The notes: generated by a model not told the origin, from the letters alone. A DNA stretch of 6,255 bases from Sulfurovum sp. (GCA_020721385.1 DYMW01000021.1:8439-14693), one strand, 5' to 3'; counted from the stretch's first letter, positions 1-6,249 are shown. Made by a program: numbers and translations.

Positions 1-158
1 ATTGGAATTCAAAATGTAACGAATTGTAATAATAATGATTGAAAAAGAATAGACAAATAAATGAAAAGTTACTTTTTTTAAGTGGTTCAACTGTTCCCTA
101 ATAATAGACTCTGTATCTTTTACTTAAGGTTTCAGGAGAGATTTTAATTTCTATTGGA

Positions 159-164
159 TATAAT
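159..164 (+). promoter_or_regulatory. Sigma-70-type -10 box for the gene cluster
   Basis: The hexamer TATAAT at 159-164 is a perfect -10 consensus. It would place transcription start at about 170-172 and leave a leader of about 25 bases, containing the GGGAGA ribosome binding site, before the ATG at 196. No clear -35 hexamer lies 16-18 bases upstream, which is normal for the vegetative sigma factor of Campylobacterota, where -35 is poorly conserved. Position and fit to the downstream gene make this the likely main promoter of the cluster. No transcript data are available here. Confidence 0.6.
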
Positions 165-183
165 ATTTGACTTTAAAACATAC

Positions 184-189
184 GGGAGA
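184..189 (+). promoter_or_regulatory. Ribosome binding site deciding the DUF2018 start
   Basis: GGGAGA sits six bases before the ATG at 196. The same frame is open upstream to a TTG at 154, but that codon lies just before and partly beside the -10 box and would not be on the transcript. The ATG at 196 is therefore preferred. Confidence 0.65.
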
Positions 190-195
190 ACAAAA

Positions 196-468
196 ATGAA
201 TATTTTTGATGATGATGATGCGTTTGTAGGAACGCCTAAGAGCAGTTATTTTGCAATTGCTAAAACAGCCAATCAAAACATCGTAGAGATGGAACTTGAC
301 AGAATGTTCAGACGCTTTGCAGTAGCTGAAAAAATTCTTGAAGAGAAAGGTCTTGAAGAGGAGCATGAGCGTCTTTTAAAGAGCATGGTTATTGACCCTG
401 AGTTGGATGACAGAACAAACAGTTTATACATAGAATTAGTAGGTAACATCGTTACTCAATGCGAATAA
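196..468 (+). CDS. DUF2018 family protein, HP0242-like
   Basis: A 90-residue, acidic, mostly helical protein with no signal peptide or membrane segment, so probably cytoplasmic. It resembles H. pylori HP0242 (DUF2018, restricted to Campylobacterota as far as I recall) in length, in position beside the polyprenyl synthase gene, and in pattern: an acidic N-terminus (FDDDD at residues 4-8), a KSSYFAIA-type segment, a helix around ELDRMF and EKILEEKGLEEEHERL (residues 33-60), then IDPEL and a final helix. HP0242 is known structurally as a homodimer whose intertwined chains form a knot-like fold; its cellular role is unknown. The ATG at 196 follows a good ribosome binding site and a -10 box. The stop is 25 bases before the next start. 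Family assignment is from remembered similarity; no function is claimed. Confidence 0.75.
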   Translation: MNIFDDDDAFVGTPKSSYFAIAKTANQNIVEMELDRMFRRFAVAEKILEEKGLEEEHERLLKSMVIDPELDDRTNSLYIELVGNIVTQCE

Positions 469-481
469 AATTGTAAATAAT

Positions 482-486
482 AAGGA
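482..486 (+). promoter_or_regulatory. Ribosome binding site supporting the GTG start of the polyprenyl synthase
   Basis: AAGGA lies seven bases before the GTG at 494. No ATG nearby gives a better-placed start, and translation from the GTG leads straight into the conserved N-terminal region of the family. Confidence 0.6.
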
Positions 487-493
487 CTCGTAG

Positions 494-1390
494 GTGATAA
501 ATGCCGTTGAGAGAAAAATAGAGCAGTATATGACTGAACTTGATGATACCTATGTATCATCACTCTATCGTAAACTACCACAGGGAAAACGACTTCGTAC
601 AAAGTTAATTTTAAAAATTGCAGGTAGTGATTTAAAAGTGATTAAAACAGCAGCAACGGTTGAGATGATTCACGCAGCGAGTCTTTTGCATGATGATGTC
701 ATAGATAATGCCAATACCCGTCGTGGTAAAGTTTCGGTTAATGCCAGTGAAGGTGATAAAATAGCCATCATGATGGGTGATATACTCTATTCTAAAGCTT
801 TTTTTGAATTGATTGGTATATCTCCTGAAGTAGCCAAAGTGGTCTCAAATGCTGTTGTTCAACTCAGTCTGGGTGAATTAGCCGATGTAAAACTTTCTCG
901 TAAGTTTCATACCAATAGGGATGATTATCTCACAATGTTGTATCAGAAAACAGCCTCTTTAATGGAAGCGAGTGCTGAATCGGCAGCTATTTTGGCAGGA
1001 AAACCACGTCAAGCCTATCGTCAATATGGAAAAAATTTGGGTATGGCATTTCAGATGATAGACGATATTTTAGACATTACAGCTGATCATCAAACTTTGG
1101 GAAAACCAGCACTTCATGATTTTGTTGAAGGAAAAGTAACATTACCGTATATGTATCTTTATGCTGTTTTGTCTCCAGATGAACAACGAAACTTAGTCTC
1201 TTTGCATCGAAAACGGTTAACACTTGAAGAGATGCAGTGGATTAAGATGAAAATGGCAGAACATAAAATTATTGAAATGGCATATACTGAAGCTAAAGTT
1301 TTAATTACAGAAGCGATAGCGTTAATGGAATCTTTGGGTGAACAAGATTTATCACAGATTGCTAAAGAGATGATTGAGAGAACCTTTTAA
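494..1390 (+). CDS. ispB: Trans-polyprenyl diphosphate synthase, quinone side chain
   Basis: A 298-residue all-helical prenyltransferase that adds isopentenyl diphosphate units to an allylic primer, in the cytoplasm. It has LPQGKRLR (residues 28-35, diphosphate binding), the first aspartate-rich motif DDVID (67-71) followed by RR (76-77), KT (152-153), the second aspartate-rich motif DDILD (190-194), and the EGKVTLP segment (212-218). Small residues (AAS, 61-63) rather than bulky aromatics lie just before the first motif, which in this family favours a long chain over farnesyl diphosphate. Campylobacterota make menaquinone-6-type quinones, so a hexaprenyl product is plausible, although homologues are often named octaprenyl synthase (ispB). 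The start is GTG. Its TAA overlaps the hemA ATG by one base (TAATG), so the two are probably translationally coupled. The family is certain; the product length is inferred. Confidence 0.9.
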   Translation: MINAVERKIEQYMTELDDTYVSSLYRKLPQGKRLRTKLILKIAGSDLKVIKTAATVEMIHAASLLHDDVIDNANTRRGKVSVNASEGDKIAIMMGDILYSKAFFELIGISPEVAKVVSNAVVQLSLGELADVKLSRKFHTNRDDYLTMLYQKTASLMEASAESAAILAGKPRQAYRQYGKNLGMAFQMIDDILDITADHQTLGKPALHDFVEGKVTLPYMYLYAVLSPDEQRNLVSLHRKRLTLEEMQWIKMKMAEHKIIEMAYTEAKVLITEAIALMESLGEQDLSQIAKEMIERTF

Positions 1391-2697
1391 TGTATTATCA
1401 AGTCCTTGCATTTAATCATCATCATTGTGAACAAGCTTTACGTGAAACGTTGGCATTTAGTAGTGATGAAGAAAAAAAAGTATTCTTAAATGAGTTGGTA
1501 GGGTTTGAGTTTATTCATGAAGCCTACATTGTTTCTACGTGTAATCGTGTAGAAGTGGTGGTGGCTACACGGGATAATTTTTCTTCTTATCATACGATTT
1601 TAGGACTTTTGAGCCAAAAGAGTAAATTGGATTTTTATCAGCTCAAAGAGAGTGTTAAACGGTATGATGATGAAGAGGCGATAGCCCATATTTTTGCAGT
1701 TGTTTCCTCATTGGATTCCTTGGTTATTGGTGAATCACAGATTACAGGTCAAGTTAAAGAGGCGTATAAATTTTCTTATGATAATGGTACCTCAGGTCGT
1801 AAACTCAATCGTGTGGTTTCGTATGCCATTAAGTGTGCAGCAGAGGTTCGTAATGTGACCAATATTTCTCGAAATCCTATTTCTATCGCGTCGGTTGCGG
1901 TGGCACAAGCCCATAAAATTTATGGTGAGAACATTACAGGAATGACGGGAATAGTTATTGGTGCTGGGGAGATGGGGGTGATTGCAGTTAAGCATCTTTT
2001 ACGTTTAGGATGTGATGTGGTACTGCTTGGACGTGATTTAAAAAAGACTCAAAAAATTGCTTCTGAATTGGGAGAAAATGTTCGAGGAAGTAGTTTAGAT
2101 AATTTACCAAAATACATCAATCGTTATCGCTTACTCTTCTCTGCAACGGCTTCTCCTGAACCCATTATCAAACCTGAAATTATAGAAAATAGAAGTGTGG
2201 ATAGGGTTTGGTTTGATATGGCCATTCCTAGAGACATTGATGAGATGGGATTAGAGAAGTTGCAACTCTTTAGGATTGATGATTTGAGAAGCATCTCCAA
2301 TGAGAATTATGCTTTAAAGCAAGAACAAGCGTTACGAGCCATGGAGATTGTTGAGCGATATAAAAAAGAGTTTTATTTATGGCTAAGAGCATTGTCGATT
2401 GAACCCGTCATTAAAGATATGCGACTTCAAGTAAAAGAGGTGATTGAAAAAGAGCTTAATCGTGCCATTAGAAAAAATTTTGTTCCCCAAGAGTATCGAG
2501 AGAATATGCAAAAGATGGCAGAGCAGATGTTTACACATTTTTTACATGAACCGACACAACGATTACGCCAAAGTTCATCGGATAAAAATGGCTCGAATCG
2601 AATCGAGTCTATTAAAGAGATATTTGATATTAATACCGAGAATATTGATGTCAAACAGTATAAAGAAGAACACCATGTTAAAGGATATGAAAAATGA
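1390..2697 (+). CDS. hemA: Glutamyl-tRNA reductase
   Basis: Reduces Glu-tRNA(Glu) with NADPH to glutamate-1-semialdehyde, the first committed step of the C5 route to 5-aminolevulinate and haem. The 435-residue length is usual. The catalytic domain carries STCNR (residues 49-53) with the thioester-forming Cys51, and GESQITGQVK (114-123). The NADPH domain has the glycine-rich GAGEMG (191-196), then FDMAIPRDID (275-284). A helical dimerisation domain follows from about 320 to 415, ending in a charged tail. The N-terminal family motif, usually an Asn-His-Lys-Thr-like stretch, reads NHHHC here (residues 9-13). The ATG overlaps the previous stop by one base; a purine run (GAGAG, 1376-1380) inside the upstream gene can serve as ribosome binding site. 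Its TGA overlaps the proS ATG by four bases (ATGA). Confidence 0.97.
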   Translation: MYYQVLAFNHHHCEQALRETLAFSSDEEKKVFLNELVGFEFIHEAYIVSTCNRVEVVVATRDNFSSYHTILGLLSQKSKLDFYQLKESVKRYDDEEAIAHIFAVVSSLDSLVIGESQITGQVKEAYKFSYDNGTSGRKLNRVVSYAIKCAAEVRNVTNISRNPISIASVAVAQAHKIYGENITGMTGIVIGAGEMGVIAVKHLLRLGCDVVLLGRDLKKTQKIASELGENVRGSSLDNLPKYINRYRLLFSATASPEPIIKPEIIENRSVDRVWFDMAIPRDIDEMGLEKLQLFRIDDLRSISNENYALKQEQALRAMEIVERYKKEFYLWLRALSIEPVIKDMRLQVKEVIEKELNRAIRKNFVPQEYRENMQKMAEQMFTHFLHEPTQRLRQSSSDKNGSNRIESIKEIFDINTENIDVKQYKEEHHVKGYEK

Positions 2698-3953
2698 GAT
2701 TTTCTAAAATGTTAATACCTACGACCAAAGAGACACCCAATGATGCTGTTTTGGCATCCCATATTCTTTTGTTAAGAGCAGGATTTATTCAGTCTATTGG
2801 GTCTGGATTGTACAATTTTTTACCATTAGGTAAAATAACATTGGATAAAGTAAGAGCCATCGTTAAAGATGAACTTGACAAAGCTGGATGTCAAGAGGTA
2901 CATTTACCTATTGTCACACCACAAACACTGTGGGAAGAGACGGGACGAGCCGATAAGTTTGGTAAAGAGCTGTTACGCTTTAAAGACCGACATGAAAATG
3001 ATTTTGTATTAAGCCCTACCAATGAAGAGGCGATGGTGAATTTGGTTCGACAAACGGTTAAAAGTTACAAACAATTACCGCTTAATGTGTATCAGATTAA
3101 CTGGAAATTCCGTGATGAGATGCGTCCACGATTTGGTTTAATGCGTGGTCGTGAGTTTTTAATGAAAGATGCTTACAGTTTTCATCAAACGACAGAAGAT
3201 ATGGTTCGAGAGTTTGGGTTGATGGAAGAGACGTATAAAAAAATCTTTACCCGTTTAGGGTTAGAGTTTAGAGTGGTTGAAGCCGATTCTGGTGCCATTG
3301 GTGGAGCAGGTTCAAAAGAGTTTATGATACTCGCCGATAGTGGGGAAGATACCATTATGGTCTGTGACAGTTGTGACTTTGGTGCCAATGTTGAAGTATT
3401 ATCAGAAGATGAAACGGTTTGTCCTAAATGTGGTGGTGGACTAAGTCAAACCAAAGGGATAGAAGCAGGACATATTTTTCAACTAGGAACTGTTTACTCT
3501 GAACCGATGAAAGCAGAGTTTTTAGATGTTGATCAGAAGTTAAAACCTTTTGTTATGGGAACCTATGGCATTGGTGTGAGTCGTCTTTTAGCTGGAATTA
3601 TCGAACAAAATCATGATGAACATGGATGTATTTGGACAAAAGAGTCAACCCCATTTATGGTGGATATTATTGTAGCGAAAGCCAAAGATGATGAGCAGAT
3701 GGCAATAGGTGAGCATCTTTATCATGCATTTAAATCCAAAGGAATTGATGTTCTTTTAGATGATAGAAATGATAAAAAAACAGGCTTTGGTGTTAAAGTG
3801 AAAGATTTTGAGTTGATTGGATTACCTTACGCTGTGGTGATTGGAAATGATAGTGCAGAGGGGAATGTCGAATTGATTACACGAGATGGATTGGTAAAAG
3901 AGGTGATGAGTATCGAGAGTGTTGTTGAGGCAGTATTACAGAGGTTGGCGTAA
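2694..3953 (+). CDS. proS: Prolyl-tRNA synthetase, compact form without the INS editing domain
   Basis: Class II synthetase that charges tRNA(Pro) with proline in the cytoplasm. The core is complete: motif 1 region (residues about 38-75), SPTNEE (107-112, proline binding), motif 2 with FRDE (139-142) and GREF (152-155), and motif 3 with GTYGIGVSRLL (289-299), whose Arg297 is the class II ATP-binding arginine. An anticodon-binding domain runs from about 320 to the end (DDRNDKKTGFGVK, about 356-368). Bacterial-type ProRS is normally about 570 residues, with an INS domain that hydrolyses Ala-tRNA(Pro) inserted between motifs 2 and 3. Here DSGEDTIMVC...ANVEVL runs almost directly into CPKCGGGL and KGIEAGHIFQLGT, so INS is absent. 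Cys224/Cys227 and Cys243/Cys246 form two CxxC pairs at that site and may bind zinc. The frame is uninterrupted. The ATG overlaps the hemA stop and has AAGGA at 2681-2685. Confidence 0.95.
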   Translation: MRFSKMLIPTTKETPNDAVLASHILLLRAGFIQSIGSGLYNFLPLGKITLDKVRAIVKDELDKAGCQEVHLPIVTPQTLWEETGRADKFGKELLRFKDRHENDFVLSPTNEEAMVNLVRQTVKSYKQLPLNVYQINWKFRDEMRPRFGLMRGREFLMKDAYSFHQTTEDMVREFGLMEETYKKIFTRLGLEFRVVEADSGAIGGAGSKEFMILADSGEDTIMVCDSCDFGANVEVLSEDETVCPKCGGGLSQTKGIEAGHIFQLGTVYSEPMKAEFLDVDQKLKPFVMGTYGIGVSRLLAGIIEQNHDEHGCIWTKESTPFMVDIIVAKAKDDEQMAIGEHLYHAFKSKGIDVLLDDRNDKKTGFGVKVKDFELIGLPYAVVIGNDSAEGNVELITRDGLVKEVMSIESVVEAVLQRLA

Positions 3954-4384
3954 TGATACTGCTGATTCCCTATTTATTATTAGAGTTTTATATCTCTTTG
4001 GGAGTGGGGTCAGAAATAGGGTTTTTATGGTCGGTTATCTGGATTGTAAGTACCTTTATTATTGGTATGGGTTTGATTCAAAATGCCCATACCACCATAC
4101 AAAGTCAAATGGGTGCATTGGCATCAGGAAAACTTGATATGAAAGCGTTTCATGACTCAGCAACCTCGTATTTTTTGGGAGCCATACTCCTAATGATACC
4201 AGGTGTATTAAGCGATATTTTAGGGGTAATTGCTCTATTGTATACTTTTTCTTTACAATTAGGTGGTACAATACCCAGCGTTAAAAATAAAACGAATATA
4301 AAGAATTCAAATAAAAAAGGAGATGATGATGTCATTGATGTCGAAATTATTGAGCACCACACTACTAGCAACACTAAGTCTTAG
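3953..4384 (+). CDS. fxsA: FxsA-family inner membrane protein
   Basis: A 143-residue membrane protein with hydrophobic segments at about residues 2-18, 23-43 and 72-98 and a soluble, charged C-terminal tail. Family marks are the LLLEFYISLGVGSEIG opening, the MIPGVLSDILG turn (81-91) and a DVIDVEIIE-like tail (126-134). FxsA of E. coli is a cytoplasmic membrane protein named because its overproduction relieves exclusion of phage T7 by F plasmids; its normal role is unknown. C. jejuni has an FxsA-like gene (Cj0544, from memory) in the same position after proS. The ATG overlaps the proS stop by one base (TAATG), and AGAGG at 3940-3944 can act as ribosome binding site. The last 56 bases, including the conserved tail, are shared in another frame with the signal peptide of the next gene. 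Confidence 0.82.
   Translation: MILLIPYLLLEFYISLGVGSEIGFLWSVIWIVSTFIIGMGLIQNAHTTIQSQMGALASGKLDMKAFHDSATSYFLGAILLMIPGVLSDILGVIALLYTFSLQLGGTIPSVKNKTNIKNSNKKGDDDVIDVEIIEHHTTSNTKS
4317..4322 (+). promoter_or_regulatory. Ribosome binding site deciding the start of the thioredoxin-fold gene
   Basis: AAGGAG directly precedes three consecutive in-frame ATG codons at 4323, 4326 and 4329, with a fourth at 4338. Only the ATG at 4329 has a normal spacing of six bases; the others would be 0, 3 and 15. The start was therefore set at 4329. Confidence 0.7.
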
Positions 4385-5216
4385 TGCAGCTACGAATAAA
4401 GAAGATGTAACCAATTATATTAAAAATTATATGATTGATAATCCACAGGTTAAAGTATCGGAGGTGGATGTTATATCAACACAAGTATTGGATGAGCCTA
4501 AAGGATGGGAGGTCTTTTTTGTAAACATTCATGCCAATGTTAAAAAGAGTCCAACAATGTTCGATAAAGTAACAGTACCTGAGACACTTTTTGTTAAAGA
4601 TGGGGTTGTAGCTCCTTCTTTAATGGACATTAAAACAGGTAAAGATTATAAAGCTGAGTTAAAACCAGAGTTAAGTTCAGATATTTATAATGACAAGCAT
4701 TTGATTGCAGGAGATAAAGATGCGAAACATAAAATTGTTGTTTTCTCTGACCCTCAATGTCCATTTTGTCAAGAGGTGGTTCCTGTATTGTACGAAGATG
4801 TAAAAGCAAATCCAAAAACATTGGCACTCTATTATTATCACATGCCATTGATTCGTATTCATCCAATGTCTGATATTTTAACCCGTGTTATGATGGTAGA
4901 ACAAGCCCGTGGTAATATGGACAATGCCATAAAAATGTATAGTTTAAATATTAATCCACGTGAGCTAAATGTCACCAAAGTTTTGGCACAAATTGAAAAA
5001 GATTTGGGATTAAAATACAAAGAAGAAGAGCTTGATACTTCAGCCATTCAAGAAGAAGTTAAGTTTGATAGAGAGATGACCACCAAGTCATTGGTTACAG
5101 GAACACCTACGGTTTATCTTGATGGGAAATTGGATAAAAATAGAATTGGATACAAAGAGTTGATTTCAACTACTTCTAAAAGTAATACCAACGAAACCAC
5201 CACGGCGAAACAATGA
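4329..5216 (+). CDS. Secreted thioredoxin-fold protein (DsbC/DsbG/DsbA-like, CPFC active site)
   Basis: A 295-residue protein predicted to act in the periplasm. It starts with a Sec-type signal peptide: Lys6, a hydrophobic core at about 7-19, and a likely cleavage near SLSA/A (20-21). Residues about 22-125 form a separate N-terminal domain, as in DsbC/DsbG-type proteins. The thioredoxin domain begins near 128 with KIVVFSDPQCPFC. Cys144 and Cys147 (CPFC) are the only cysteines, a helical insertion follows, and TGTP (257-260) supplies the cis-proline loop. It may catalyse disulphide exchange or reduce cytochrome c or other envelope substrates. The two-domain layout suggests an isomerase or reductase more than a simple DsbA oxidase, but this is inference. 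It overlaps fxsA by 56 bases in another frame. In C. jejuni I recall fxsA followed directly by hemC, so this gene looks like a lineage-specific member of the cluster. A low-complexity Ser/Thr/Asn-rich tail ends the protein. Confidence 0.8.
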   Translation: MSLMSKLLSTTLLATLSLSAATNKEDVTNYIKNYMIDNPQVKVSEVDVISTQVLDEPKGWEVFFVNIHANVKKSPTMFDKVTVPETLFVKDGVVAPSLMDIKTGKDYKAELKPELSSDIYNDKHLIAGDKDAKHKIVVFSDPQCPFCQEVVPVLYEDVKANPKTLALYYYHMPLIRIHPMSDILTRVMMVEQARGNMDNAIKMYSLNINPRELNVTKVLAQIEKDLGLKYKEEELDTSAIQEEVKFDREMTTKSLVTGTPTVYLDGKLDKNRIGYKELISTTSKSNTNETTTAKQ

Positions 5217-5229
5217 ACTGAACGTATCA

Positions 5230-5258
5230 TTGACTCTGTTGTAGAGTTCTTTGATAAC
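5230..5258 (+). promoter_or_regulatory. Possible weak promoter for hemC
   Basis: TTGACT at 5230-5235 matches five of six bases of the -35 consensus, and GATAAC at 5253-5258 matches four of six bases of the -10 consensus, with 17 bases between. Transcription would start near 5265, about 19 bases before the hemC start. AT-rich DNA gives such matches by chance, so this is tentative. It is offered because this is the only sizeable gap between the polyprenyl synthase and hemC. Confidence 0.3.
5232..5248 (+). other. Small hairpin between the thioredoxin-fold gene and hemC
   Basis: ACTCT (5233-5237) and AGAGT (5243-5247) are inverted repeats around a five-base loop, extended by a possible G-U pair (5232/5248). 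TCTTT follows, but there is no real U tract and the stem is short. It could slow polymerase or mark an mRNA processing site, but it is too weak to call a terminator. Confidence 0.3.
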
Positions 5259-5272
5259 TTAATAATTAAAAT

Positions 5273-5278
5273 AAAGAG
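5273..5278 (+). promoter_or_regulatory. Ribosome binding site supporting the TTG start of hemC
   Basis: AAAGAG lies five bases before the TTG at 5284, separated by a run of T. The residues right after the TTG (NKLIIATRAS) are the conserved N-terminus of the family, and no ATG lies close enough to give the same product, so TTG is the start. Confidence 0.55.
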
Positions 5279-5283
5279 TTTTT

Positions 5284-6249
5284 TTGAATAAATTAATCAT
5301 AGCAACAAGAGCAAGTGACCTTGCCCTTTGGCAAGCATATCATATTAAAGATAGAATTGAAACAGCTTTTCCAGAAATTTCAGTTGAGTTGAACAAGATT
5401 ACCTCGAATGGTGATAAAATTTTAGATAAACCTCTTGCACTCATTGGTGGTAAGGGACACTTTACCAAAGAGTTAGAAGATGAGATGTTGGCAGGTAATG
5501 CCGATTTGGCGGTGCACTCTTTAAAAGATGTACCTACTTATATGCCCAAAGGGTTAGAGTTGGCTGCAATTACTAAGCGTCAAGACCAGTCGGATGTTTT
5601 TTTATCACATACCTATAAATCGTTTCATGATTTACCCAAGAGTGCGGTAGTAGGAACGACCAGTTTACGACGACGAATGCAACTGCTTAGTGTTAGACCT
5701 GATTTAAAAGTAAAAGATCTTAGAGGAAATGTCAATACACGTCTACGAAAATTGGCAGAGGGTCAATACGATGCGATTATTTTAGCCTATATTGGACTCA
5801 ATCGTTTAGACCTTTTAAAAGATGTGCCTTTTAGCGAAAAGCTACCTCTTTCGGTCATGATTCCTCCTATGGGTCAAGCCTCTTTGGGTATTCAAATTGT
5901 AAGTGCAAATGATAAGGTACGTGAAATTGTCAAAGTTCTTAATGATGAAGAGAGCTTTCTGTGTGCAACCCTAGAGCGTGATTTTATTGCTAAAATTGAA
6001 GCAGGATGTTCTGCACCTGTGGCAGTGAATGCGACCATTGAAGGTGAAATGATTATCATGAAAGCAATGATAGGTTATCCTGATGGGTCAAAAATTTTAG
6101 AAAAAAAGATTGCTTCTGCTAAAAATTCATGTAGTCAATTGGGACATTTGATGGCAAAAATGATGATGGAAGAGGGTGCTTTACAAATTCTTGAACAAGC
6201 TGAAAAAATGGCATTTAAAGAAGAAGATGCACCTGCTGAACGAATTTAA
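5284..6249 (+). CDS. hemC: Porphobilinogen deaminase (hydroxymethylbilane synthase)
   Basis: Joins four porphobilinogen molecules into hydroxymethylbilane in the cytoplasm, two enzymatic steps after the 5-aminolevulinate supplied through HemA. It has 321 residues, slightly above the usual 305-315 because of a short charged C-terminal extension. Visible marks are IATRASDLALWQA (6-18), AVHSLKDVP (76-84) with catalytic Asp82, TTSLRRR (125-131) and LRGNVNTR (146-153) with cofactor-binding arginines, and EAGCSAPVA (239-247), where Cys242 anchors the dipyrromethane cofactor. The usual PAxGQGALGIE stretch reads PPMGQASLGIQ (194-204). The start is TTG. It is separated by 67 bases from the gene upstream, so it may have partly independent expression. 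In C. jejuni a ubiD-type gene follows hemC, as I recall; the window ends before that can be seen. Confidence 0.97.
   Translation: MNKLIIATRASDLALWQAYHIKDRIETAFPEISVELNKITSNGDKILDKPLALIGGKGHFTKELEDEMLAGNADLAVHSLKDVPTYMPKGLELAAITKRQDQSDVFLSHTYKSFHDLPKSAVVGTTSLRRRMQLLSVRPDLKVKDLRGNVNTRLRKLAEGQYDAIILAYIGLNRLDLLKDVPFSEKLPLSVMIPPMGQASLGIQIVSANDKVREIVKVLNDEESFLCATLERDFIAKIEAGCSAPVAVNATIEGEMIIMKAMIGYPDGSKILEKKIASAKNSCSQLGHLMAKMMMEEGALQILEQAEKMAFKEEDAPAERI

Larger units (their letters stand above)
1..195. other. Non-coding region upstream of the gene cluster
   Basis: No gene is supported here. Plus-strand frames close quickly: frame 1 is open only to a TGA at 40-42, which could be the last 13 codons of an upstream gene but is too short to judge. 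There is no CAT triplet in the first 150 bases, so no minus-strand ATG start lies there. The stretch is very AT-rich. It holds a short perfect palindrome, AAAAGT-T-ACTTTT, at 64-76 and, near its right end, the promoter of the first gene. Nothing else in it is convincing. Confidence 0.6.

Noticed and set aside
1..42. Possible C-terminal tail of an upstream plus-strand gene, ending at TGA 40-42
   Set aside because: Only 13 codons of open frame in AT-rich DNA with no recognisable family; the other frames also close quickly.
25..50. Fur-box-like run (TAATAATAATGATT) upstream of the cluster
   Set aside because: Only one half resembles the consensus, the dyad is missing, and such runs are common in AT-rich spacers.
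64..83. AT-rich inverted repeats around a T run, considered as a terminator or operator
   Set aside because: The palindrome has a one-base centre and no GC stem, so it would not form a stable RNA hairpin; no repeat copy is seen elsewhere in the window.
154..195. TTG at 154 as an earlier start for the DUF2018 protein
   Set aside because: It would sit at the -10 box, upstream of the likely transcription start, and AGGAGA at 134-139 is too far from it. The family-like sequence begins at the ATG at 196.
2444..2707. Open plus-strand frame inside the end of hemA
   Set aside because: It lies in another frame under a well-conserved gene, has no ribosome binding site and resembles no family.
3363..3431. 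Frameshift or broken proS as the reason for its short length
   Set aside because: The frame is continuous, both flanks match the family without lost residues, and the motifs on both sides of the gap are intact.
3919..4137. Open plus-strand frame spanning the proS/fxsA junction
   Set aside because: It is a shifted reading of two real genes with composition typical of a shadow frame.
4323..4328. ATG at 4323 or 4326 as the start of the thioredoxin-fold gene
   Set aside because: They would be 0 and 3 bases from AAGGAG, too close for initiation; 4329 has normal spacing.
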